Origin: Novosphingobium kunmingense
Lineage (GTDB): Bacteria; Pseudomonadota; Alphaproteobacteria; Sphingomonadales; Sphingomonadaceae
Assembly (NCBI RefSeq): GCF_002813245.1
Contig: NZ_PHUF01000005.1
Span: forward strand, 337,478-401,477
Direction: 5' to 3'
Length of the DNA stretch: 64,000 nt
The notes beneath the pieces are model-generated. The model did no database searches. It saw nothing but the letters and a program-made list of their open reading frames with translations, and was not told the DNA's origin. The position numbers and the translations under genes are program-made. Below, in pieces: positions 1 to 6,894 of this stretch; positions within the stretch are counted from its first letter, which is position 1; each line of letters opens with the position of its first letter.

Positions 1-318
1 TGCCTGCATCCGACCGCGGCGCAGCGCAGCCGTTTGAACTGGATGCTCCAGGCCCTCGACTTTCTTCATGCGACCGAACGGCAGAAGCCGAACTTGCGAC
101 AATTAGCGGAAACCATCCTGTACCCCCGTCACGATCTGGGACGCGCTATCGAATGGAAGAACTCGTCGCAAAGGCGGCAGACGCAGCGACTTGTGAACGG
201 TGCACGCCACCTGATGCTGGAGGGATACCGCGAACTCCTCAAGGGCCGGATTTCACGGCCAGCCGGCAGAAGCAACGCGGGCGAGGATCGGTCAGCAACC
301 GAGCGAACAAGCGATTGA
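1..318 (+). CDS. DUF2285-like protein, C-terminal part (5' end outside window)
   Basis: The frame is open from base 1, so the gene starts upstream and only about 105 C-terminal residues are seen. The visible part resembles the end of DUF2285 proteins: a helical segment around NWMLQALDFL, then RLVNGARHLMLEGYRELLKG, which matches the pattern of a charged helix followed by 'GYRdLL'. DUF2285 genes are common companions of replication-initiator and HTH genes on alphaproteobacterial conjugative elements, which fits the rest of the window. The function is unknown. The last 25 residues after LLKG look low in complexity and may be an extension. The family call is by eye and moderate. Confidence 0.5.
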   Translation, partial: CLHPTAAQRSRLNWMLQALDFLHATERQKPNLRQLAETILYPRHDLGRAIEWKNSSQRRQTQRLVNGARHLMLEGYRELLKGRISRPAGRSNAGEDRSATERTSD

Positions 319-560
319 GTTGGGCAACTTGTCGCAGTATAAGCAGAATGAAGCATGAACCGAGCGTTGCTATCGCAACAATCTTTAGACTTGGCGGTCT
401 CGTACGGACTCGATCTTCTAGTTATTCTTTCGCTGAAATTCTATTGGGAGGGTTACGTCAACAGCCTGGACGCGCGGGTTGAAGCCGCGTGGTCCGGGCA
501 CTGCTGGACGGTTGGCACCGGGTGGATTGGGAAACGCCAGGTCAACCGAATGGTCGGCTC

Positions 561-1340
561 ATGTGTATTGAAGTCGTGGAAGGGTTCGTGGGCGAGCTGC
601 AAGATGCCAACTTGGAAAAAGATCTGGCGCTGGCGCTTACAAAGGCAACGCAGCAATTGGGATTCGATCACTTTGCGCTGACCCTTGAATCGCCGTCGAG
701 CCTTGAAACTGCACCGGCGGTTCTGCTGCATGACTATCCGGACGAATGGGCCAGGGTCTATGTCAGCTTCGACCTTGCCGGACGCGATCCGGTACGCCGC
801 GCCTGTGACAAATCGATGGTCGGTTTTTCGTGGCAGAAGCTCGAGCGACTGATCCCGTTGACCAGGGGAGATCGCCAAATGCTTGCAGTGGGCCGCGAAT
901 GCGGCATCGGCGACGGCTACACGGTTCCCCGCTTCCTTCCTGGTACGACGCGGGGAACCTGCACCTTTGCCGTGGCGCCGGGACAGGAACTGCCGAAGCC
1001 CGGCCTGTTTGCGGCAGAAATTGTAGGCGGGCTTGCGCTGGTCAGTGCACTCGAGATTTGCGGCGATGCCGGTCGGCCTGCAAAGGCCGTGCTTAGCGAC
1101 CGACAACGGGATTGCTTGCTGTGGTCTGCGCGCGGAAAGACGGCTGCGGAGACTGCCATCATCCTCGGGATCAGCGCGGAAACCGTTGTGCAGCATCTCA
1201 AGATGGCGCGCGAGCGGTATGACGTCCATTGTCGGCAATCGTTGATCCTGAGCGCGCTGTACCACGGGCTCATCGGTTTCGGCGACATCTTTGGGTGGCG
1301 CGCAAGGACCCGGTCGATCGCCGCCTTGTTGGACAGCTAG
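561..1340 (+). CDS. LuxR-family quorum-sensing transcriptional regulator
   Basis: A 259-residue protein with an N-terminal autoinducer-binding-like domain (about residues 1-165) and a C-terminal LuxR helix-turn-helix (about residues 178-243, from LSDRQRDCLLWSARGKT through ISAETVVQHLKMARE). The length is normal for TraR/RpaR-type receptors. It lies directly upstream of, and parallel to, an acyl-homoserine-lactone synthase gene, so it probably senses that synthase's product. I chose ATG 561; an in-frame GTG at 489 would add 24 residues that look non-homologous, and neither has a convincing Shine-Dalgarno. It may control the downstream synthase operon and possibly the lasso-peptide genes, but that is inference. 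Confidence 0.85.
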   Translation: MCIEVVEGFVGELQDANLEKDLALALTKATQQLGFDHFALTLESPSSLETAPAVLLHDYPDEWARVYVSFDLAGRDPVRRACDKSMVGFSWQKLERLIPLTRGDRQMLAVGRECGIGDGYTVPRFLPGTTRGTCTFAVAPGQELPKPGLFAAEIVGGLALVSALEICGDAGRPAKAVLSDRQRDCLLWSARGKTAAETAIILGISAETVVQHLKMARERYDVHCRQSLILSALYHGLIGFGDIFGWRARTRSIAALLDS

Positions 1341-1433
1341 CTCGCCCAAGCCGGCCTGCGCAGGAGCGCGAAATTCTGCGCTGGCATCCCCTTTTCTTGG
1401 TATATCGCTCGCGCCTCTGCGCTGGTCGAACGG

Positions 1434-1455
1434 TCCCGTTATCAACGAGACGGGA
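1434..1455. promoter_or_regulatory. Inverted repeat overlapping the AHL-synthase start codon
   Basis: TCCCGT (1434-1439) and ACGGGA (1450-1455) form a perfect 6-bp inverted repeat with a 10-base spacer, and the last base is the A of the synthase ATG. Its 22-bp span is close to the size of a lux box, although the core does not match the classical consensus. It could be the LuxR operator or an RNA hairpin that hides the start region. Either reading is inference. Confidence 0.35.
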
Positions 1456-2084
1456 TGCTCGCCATGTTTTCGACTTTGCAACCGACAGGATTGTCGCGCC
1501 AGGATCTTGCGCTGCGCGCCATGTTCGAAGCGCGCAAGCGCGTGTTCGTCGACCTCCTGAAATGGCAGGTGCCAGTCCTTGAAGGACGCTACGAGATCGA
1601 CCAGTTCGATAACGTCGATGCCGAATACCTCATCTTGACCGACCAGGCAGGTGGCCATCGTGCGTCGGCGCGACTTCTGCGCACCGAAGGTCCACACATC
1701 CTGGCTGATCTGTTCGGCCAGCTTTGTGATGAGTCGATCCCGTCAGGACCGACTTGCCGGGAAATCACCCGCTTCTGTCTCGAACCCGGTCTGAACGCGC
1801 GCGAGCGGCGCGAAGTGCGCAACCAACTGGTTACCGCGCTTGCAGACCATGCCCTGCGTAGCGGCATTACCGATTACACCGGGGTCGCCAGCCCGGGTTG
1901 GTTCGGACAGATTGAACGGTTTGGATGGGACTGCCGGGCGCTCGGCGAAGCACGGGAGGTCGGCAATCATCGACTGGTGGCTTTGCACATCCGGATCGAT
2001 GCGCAGACTCCGAGCAGCTTGGCGGCGTCGGGTATCTACAGTCCGGCGAGCCCCGGACTGGTAATGGCAGGAGCTCTTCAATGA
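1455..2084 (+). CDS. Acyl-homoserine-lactone synthase (LuxI/TraI family)
   Basis: A 209-residue LuxI-type synthase, which makes an N-acyl-homoserine lactone from S-adenosylmethionine and an acyl donor. Family signatures are visible in order: a conserved Arg/Phe-Trp region (ARKRVFVDLLKW), the acidic ExDxFD segment (EIDQFDN), the RLLRTEGPHIL block, and CREITRFCLEP containing the E-x-T-R-x-C core. GARDEN-variety catalytic residues (R, F, W, E, D, R) all appear present. ATG 1455 was chosen; a second ATG lies three codons later. It follows the LuxR gene by 114 bases, and its stop overlaps the next start (ATGA at 2081-2084), so it heads a coupled three-gene operon. Confidence 0.93.
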   Translation: MLAMFSTLQPTGLSRQDLALRAMFEARKRVFVDLLKWQVPVLEGRYEIDQFDNVDAEYLILTDQAGGHRASARLLRTEGPHILADLFGQLCDESIPSGPTCREITRFCLEPGLNARERREVRNQLVTALADHALRSGITDYTGVASPGWFGQIERFGWDCRALGEAREVGNHRLVALHIRIDAQTPSSLAASGIYSPASPGLVMAGALQ

Positions 2085-2947
2085 CTGCCGCATCGATCCG
2101 TGACTGGGAGAAGCGGTTGCTCGACACGGGCTACGCGATCATCCCGGACCTCCTGCCGACCAGCGAACTCGCCGCGCTCGAAGCGGATCTCGAATCTGAC
2201 TTCACGCTAACTCCATTTGGTGACGGCGATTTCTACGGGCATCGCACCAAGCGGTTCGGAAGCCTGCTGCGGCGCTCGCCGCGGGCCGCAAGTCTGGTTC
2301 TCGAGCCGACCGTTCTTGGGCTCGCGCGCGGAATCCTGGCCTCCGCTTGCGAGCGGATCCAGCTCAATGTCGCGCAGGCCATCGAGATACACCCTGGTGA
2401 GATCGAGCAATTTCCCCATTGCGATCACGACATGTGGGCGGGGATCAAGGGCAGCCATGAGTATCTGGTCAACGTGATGTGGCCACTGACGCCATTCACG
2501 GCCGAAAATGGAGCGACGCGAATCTACCCGGGCAGTCACCACCAGCACATCGAATCGCTCAATGACCTCGGCGATCCCATCGCCGCCGAATGCGGCCCGG
2601 GATCCGCGATCTGTTTTTTGGGGTCGACGGTCCACGGTGCGGGCCCGAACCGGTCGAACTTCGTTCGGCGAGGGATCGTGATCGGCTATAGCCTGGGATG
2701 GCTTAAGCCCTATGAAAACCCGTGGCTGGCCTATCCCCCATCGATCGCCAGCCACTTCGCCCCCGAGCTTGCGGACCTTGCCGGCTATGCACAGCACCGC
2801 CCCAATCTCGGAAACTACGAAGGGCAATGCCCGTCGATCCTGCTTCGCGGCGAGGTCCCCTCGCACCCGCGCGCGACCGACTGCCTTCGTCCGGACCAGG
2901 AACTCGCTGTCGCGGCTTTCGCATCCGAGCGCCGTGACCGGAAATGA
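2081..2947 (+). CDS. Phytanoyl-CoA dioxygenase (PhyH)-like Fe(II)/2-oxoglutarate oxygenase
   Basis: A 288-residue protein of the PhyH superfamily, non-haem iron oxygenases that hydroxylate small molecules. The metal triad is plausible: HCDHDMW near residue 110 (H-x-D type) and a distal histidine in GSTVHGAGPNRS. The arginine of the 2-oxoglutarate site may be the one in FVRRGIVIGY. AGGAG lies eight bases upstream of the ATG, and the start overlaps the synthase stop, so the two are translationally coupled. A PhyH-like gene directly after a luxI gene is, from memory, a recurring sphingomonad arrangement. Its substrate is unknown; it may modify the acyl chain of the signal or another metabolite. 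Confidence 0.85.
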   Translation: MTAASIRDWEKRLLDTGYAIIPDLLPTSELAALEADLESDFTLTPFGDGDFYGHRTKRFGSLLRRSPRAASLVLEPTVLGLARGILASACERIQLNVAQAIEIHPGEIEQFPHCDHDMWAGIKGSHEYLVNVMWPLTPFTAENGATRIYPGSHHQHIESLNDLGDPIAAECGPGSAICFLGSTVHGAGPNRSNFVRRGIVIGYSLGWLKPYENPWLAYPPSIASHFAPELADLAGYAQHRPNLGNYEGQCPSILLRGEVPSHPRATDCLRPDQELAVAAFASERRDRK

Positions 2948-3558
2948 GTCCGGCTCATGTGCTTGAGCCGACCTATCAGGGCCTCAAGAGCCGGCTCAAG
3001 GCGGGCTCTTGGCCCATGGGAATGCGTCTTGAGGCCACAAAACTGGCCGATGAACTGGGCGTAAGCGTGACCCCGGTGCGCGACAGTCTCAACCGCCTGG
3101 TCGGCGAGCGGCTGGTCGAACTGTGGCCCGGAGAGGGTTACAGAGTCGCGCGGATCGGGGAGCGCCAGCTTCGCGACCTCTTCGGATTCAACCGGGACCT
3201 GCTGAGCAGGGCCGTGATCGTCATGGTCGCCAGCGACGTGGAGATGGACTGGAGCGACGAACCGTCGCCTTATCCAGAGCGGGTCGCGCGACTCTTTGCT
3301 GGGGTTGCGGCAGCTTCGGGCAGCACGGCCGTTGTCGAGGTGGTGGAAGCGCTCAATGATCGGCTTCATCCGGTACGCTGCCTCGATCCCGAACTTATCG
3401 CGGGCTGCGAAATCGAGATCGAGACGTTTGGTCGCGTGATCGTCGAAGACGTCGATCCTCTTGCGCGTGACAGCTGGCTGGCTTCGTACCACGACCGGCG
3501 CTGCGAGTTGGCATCGGAGTATGTCTTCCGGCTCGAGTTAGGTCCAAAACCGGGCTAA
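2944..3558 (+). CDS. GntR-type winged-helix regulator
   Basis: A 204-residue protein with an N-terminal GntR winged-helix domain (about residues 8-70). The recognisable core runs from YQGLKSRLKAGSWPMGMRLE to ELGVSVTPVRDSLNRLVGER, with LVELWPGEGYRVARIGE as the wing. The C-terminal effector domain is short and does not clearly match FCD or UTRA. The ATG overlaps the dioxygenase stop (ATGA), making this the third member of a coupled operon. It probably controls its own operon in response to a metabolite linked to the dioxygenase, but nothing in the sequence identifies the ligand. Confidence 0.8.
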   Translation: MSPAHVLEPTYQGLKSRLKAGSWPMGMRLEATKLADELGVSVTPVRDSLNRLVGERLVELWPGEGYRVARIGERQLRDLFGFNRDLLSRAVIVMVASDVEMDWSDEPSPYPERVARLFAGVAAASGSTAVVEVVEALNDRLHPVRCLDPELIAGCEIEIETFGRVIVEDVDPLARDSWLASYHDRRCELASEYVFRLELGPKPG

Positions 3559-3561
3559 CTG

Positions 3562-3575
3562 CCTGCATTTGCAGG
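3562..3575. other. Short inverted repeat after the GntR-like gene
   Basis: CCTGCA, TT, TGCAGG begins four bases after the stop of the GntR-like gene. It could act as a weak terminator or as an operator for the downstream sigma-factor gene. No U-tract follows. The remaining 240 bases up to the sigma gene show no clear feature. Confidence 0.25.
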
Positions 3576-3816
3576 TACGGCAAACACCCGTGGTCTTGCA
3601 ACAGAAGGACCGCGCTGGCACAAAGTCGGTGCGTAGTCCTGTTGCTGGCGATTGACTGCGCCGATATCTTGCCAGGCATCAAACGCGCCGGTCTTCACCT
3701 AGCCCGGCGGCCGTATCGGCTAAGGATGCCCTGCATCCGAACGACGGCACAGCGCTGGAAGCCAAGCTACCCTGCCAAGGCGGGGGCGGCTTGGTTGCGC
3801 CACGCTGGGTGCCTCT

Positions 3817-4458
3817 ATGTTCATTTTGCTCGAGGCGGCGCCGCCGTTTGTCGCGCCGGATTCGCTTCAGACTTGCGGACCACCGGCGAGATCGGGCTTT
3901 GGTGATCGCTTTGCCATGCTCGAACCGATCTACCGTCGGGAGCGGGCGGGCTTGCTCCGCTACCTGGCCCGCCAGGCGGGAGCCGATGTGGCCCCCGATC
4001 TTCTTCACGAGGTGTTCCTGCGCGCTGCTGCCAGTCCGCAGCTTTTCGAGCTGATCAATCCGCTCGGGTTTCTTTACCGCATCGCGCGCAACCTGCTGAT
4101 CGATCGCGCGCGGCGCACCCGCTGCCGAATCGAACTGCTGCCGATTCTCGATGCGCATGATGCGCTGAGCCATGCCGAGCAGGAACACCGGATCGAGGCC
4201 GACGACCTCCAGATCGTGGTCGACCGGGCACTCGCGAACCTGCCATTGAAGACCCGGCGGGTGTTCGTCATGAGCCGGTTCGGCGGTATGTCCTACCGGG
4301 AAATCCAGGCGGCGCTAGGCATCTCACTGGCGACAGTCGAATACCACATGATGCGCGCCCTCACCCAGCTTCGCCGAGCGACCCAATCCGCCGACCTCGT
4401 GGATGCTACCGTGTCGCGGCCCTGTTCCAACCGTCGCCGGAAAAATAATTTCAGTTGA
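3817..4458 (+). CDS. ECF RNA polymerase sigma factor, FecI type
   Basis: A 213-residue sigma70-family ECF factor. Region 2 is seen at GLLRYLARQAGADVAPDLLHEVFLR and NPLGFLYRIARNLLIDRARR (about residues 46-105). Region 4, with its helix-turn-helix, covers LPLKTRRVFVMSRFGGMSYREI and GISLATVEYHMMRAL (about residues 145-190). The first 33 residues are not sigma-like, so ATG 3916 (180 aa) is an alternative start. It lies just upstream of a TonB receptor and lasso isopeptidase, as FecI genes do in related lasso loci, but no FecR-type anti-sigma gene is present. It probably drives expression of the receptor and isopeptidase genes. Confidence 0.88.
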   Translation: MFILLEAAPPFVAPDSLQTCGPPARSGFGDRFAMLEPIYRRERAGLLRYLARQAGADVAPDLLHEVFLRAAASPQLFELINPLGFLYRIARNLLIDRARRTRCRIELLPILDAHDALSHAEQEHRIEADDLQIVVDRALANLPLKTRRVFVMSRFGGMSYREIQAALGISLATVEYHMMRALTQLRRATQSADLVDATVSRPCSNRRRKNNFS

Positions 4459-4542
4459 AACTAAGGTGTGGGCTGCGGGCTGCGTCATTCCCTGTATCGG
4501 CCAGGCCCGAAGAGGCGGCCGACATGACCAAGGGAGCAGTTC

Positions 4543-6894
4543 ATGTCGTTAAAGAGCAAAGCAATTCCGACCCTTCTCGCCGGCGTCGCGCTGGCGCTCG
4601 TCCCGCAGGTCTGCGCGGCGCAGGCTGCGGCAAGCGAGGCTGAAGACACGCCGAGCAAGGACGATCCCGGCGATAGCGCCAAGGGTCAGACGATAGTTGT
4701 GACCGGATCGCGCATTCGCGGTGCTGTCGCCGCCAGCGACATGACGACGCTACCCCGCGACGCGATTGTCAGCGCGGGACAGGTCGATCTCGGGGAAGCC
4801 ACCCGAGCGCTGCCGCAGAACTTCGGTGGAGGGCAGAACCCCGGCGTCGGCACTGGTGCCGGCTTCGTCAACGCCAACGTCAATTCGGCGTCGAACGTCA
4901 ACCTGCGAGGTCTCGGGGCAGATGCCACGCTGACGCTCCTCAACAGTCACCGGCTGCCCTACGATTCTGCGTTTGGCGGGGTCGACATCTCGGCGATCCC
5001 GCTGGCCGCGGTCGACCGGATCGAGGTGATGCCCGACGGCGCTTCGGCCATTTACGGTTCTGACGCGGTTGCGGGCGTGGTCAATGTGATCCTGCGTCGC
5101 GATTTTGAGGGGATCGAGGCCTCCGCGCAGCTTGGTGCCAGCACCGATGGCGGGAACTTCCGCCAGCAGGCCGACCTGGTGACCGGCGCGCGCTGGTCCG
5201 GCGGTGGGATGATGTTGGCCTACGACTATGCCCACAATTCGCAGATCACCGCGCGGCAGCGCAGCTATTCCGGCTCGCTCGATCCGGTCAGGTATCTCTA
5301 CCCTTCCCAGCGCCATCACGCTGCGACGCTAAGCGCGCACCAGGACCTGGGCGGCGGTCTCACCGCAAGCATCGACGTGCTCTACGCCAGGCGCACCTCC
5401 GAGATCGTCGGGGGCACCGCGAGCGCGCGATTCCGGTTCTCGCCCGAGGTCGAGACGTTCACCGTCGCGCCCTCGTTCGAGCTCAAGCTGGGATCGGACT
5501 GGAGCGCGAAGCTTGTCGGGGTGCTGGGCCGCGACCGCACGCAACTGTCGACGTTGTTCACCCCAACGCCTGGCACCGCGACGCTCACCACCGGTTGTTA
5601 TTGCAACCGTGCGAGTTCGGTCGAACTGGGGCTCGAAGGCCCACTGTTCGCGCTCGCTGGAGGTGACGCCCGGGTCGCCTTCGGAGGTGGCTACCGCAGC
5701 AACGGGATGGCCTTTACCCGGGTCGTCGCCGGAACGCCGAGCGCCGCTTTCGACGTCTCGCGCCGCAACTATTTCGCCTACGGCGAGGTGTTCTTGCCCT
5801 TCATTGCGCCAGCCAACGGCGTGCGGGCGATCGACCGGCTCAGCCTGTCCGCCTCGCTGCGCTACGAAGACTACCCGGGTATGGCCAGGCTCGCGACCCC
5901 GCGGCTCGGGCTGGTCTATGCCCCGGTCCCGGATCTGACCCTGCGCGGCACCTGGTCGCGTTCGTTCAAGGCACCCTCGCTGTTCCAGCAATACCTCGGC
6001 TACGAGGTGTTCCTTCTCCCGGCCAGTCGTTATGGGGCCGGGCCCGCCGGGACCACGCTGGTCTATGCCAGCGGCGGAAATCCCGATCTCAAGCCTGAAC
6101 ATGCGCGCAGCTGGACGGCCGGGTTTGACTTCCATCCCCAAGGCGTCCCTGGGCTGACGGTCAGCGCGACGTGGTTCGACGTGCGGTATCGTGACCGGGT
6201 CCTCCGCCCGATCGCAGGCTCTCCCGCCACGGCGTTCCGCGATCCCGGCTATGCTTCTCTGATCGACTATAGCCCGAGCGCGCAAGCCCTGGACTCGCTG
6301 ATTGCAGGCGCGCTCTACGGTCTCGAGAACTTCTCGGGCCAGGCCTACGATTCCACCCAGGTCGCGGCCTACCTCGACAACCGCAACATCAACGTCGCAG
6401 TACAGGCAATCCGCGGCGTGGATGCCCGTCTTGCCTGGCGCAAGGACCTCGGCGGAGATCGCCGCGTCAGCCTTGATGTAAGCGGTGCCTGGCTCGACAC
6501 CAGCCAGCAGGTGACACCGGACTTGCCTGTGGTCCAGCTGGCGGGGACGGTGTTCAATCCGCCCGAATTCCGCCTGCGCGCAAGCGCTAGTCTGCAATCG
6601 CACCGGTCCCAGGTGTCGCTGGCAGTCAATTATACCGGCACGCTCGAGGATCGCCGCTTCGCCACGGTCACGCGGCTGCCAGGGAGCGCGACGGTCGACC
6701 TGTCAGCTCGGTACACACTGATCGAGGGCGAGGATGACAGGCCTCGACTGTCGCTGTCGTTGTCGGTCTCCAACCTGTTCAACGACAAGCCCGAACCCAT
6801 CGGTGTGACCGGACCAACCGACACACCCTACGATTCGACCAATTACTCGCCGATCGGCCGGTTCATCGCGGTCGGCGTGCGGGGGTACTGGTAA
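4543..6894 (+). CDS. TonB-dependent outer-membrane receptor (lasso-peptide-associated)
   Basis: A 783-residue TonB-dependent receptor. It has a signal peptide (about residues 1-26, cleavage near CAAQA), a plug domain with TIVVTGSRIRG as a TonB-box-like region, and GSDAVAGVVNVILRR as the conserved plug motif. A long beta-barrel follows and ends in an aromatic residue (GVRGYW), as expected for outer-membrane insertion. GGGAG precedes ATG 4543. Its stop overlaps the start of the isopeptidase gene (TAATG), so the two are coupled. In astexin-type loci such receptors import the cognate lasso peptide for degradation; the same role is inferred here, with a siderophore-like cargo as the alternative. 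Confidence 0.93.
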   Translation: MSLKSKAIPTLLAGVALALVPQVCAAQAAASEAEDTPSKDDPGDSAKGQTIVVTGSRIRGAVAASDMTTLPRDAIVSAGQVDLGEATRALPQNFGGGQNPGVGTGAGFVNANVNSASNVNLRGLGADATLTLLNSHRLPYDSAFGGVDISAIPLAAVDRIEVMPDGASAIYGSDAVAGVVNVILRRDFEGIEASAQLGASTDGGNFRQQADLVTGARWSGGGMMLAYDYAHNSQITARQRSYSGSLDPVRYLYPSQRHHAATLSAHQDLGGGLTASIDVLYARRTSEIVGGTASARFRFSPEVETFTVAPSFELKLGSDWSAKLVGVLGRDRTQLSTLFTPTPGTATLTTGCYCNRASSVELGLEGPLFALAGGDARVAFGGGYRSNGMAFTRVVAGTPSAAFDVSRRNYFAYGEVFLPFIAPANGVRAIDRLSLSASLRYEDYPGMARLATPRLGLVYAPVPDLTLRGTWSRSFKAPSLFQQYLGYEVFLLPASRYGAGPAGTTLVYASGGNPDLKPEHARSWTAGFDFHPQGVPGLTVSATWFDVRYRDRVLRPIAGSPATAFRDPGYASLIDYSPSAQALDSLIAGALYGLENFSGQAYDSTQVAAYLDNRNINVAVQAIRGVDARLAWRKDLGGDRRVSLDVSGAWLDTSQQVTPDLPVVQLAGTVFNPPEFRLRASASLQSHRSQVSLAVNYTGTLEDRRFATVTRLPGSATVDLSARYTLIEGEDDRPRLSLSLSVSNLFNDKPEPIGVTGPTDTPYDSTNYSPIGRFIAVGVRGYW

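Noticed and set aside
453..1697. 414-codon open frame antisense to luxR and luxI
   Set aside because: It runs opposite two well-recognised genes, has biased high-GC shadow composition and no family similarity.
5329..6603. 424-codon open frame antisense to the TonB receptor
   Set aside because: It is a shadow of a gene with clear receptor motifs and has no protein-like features.
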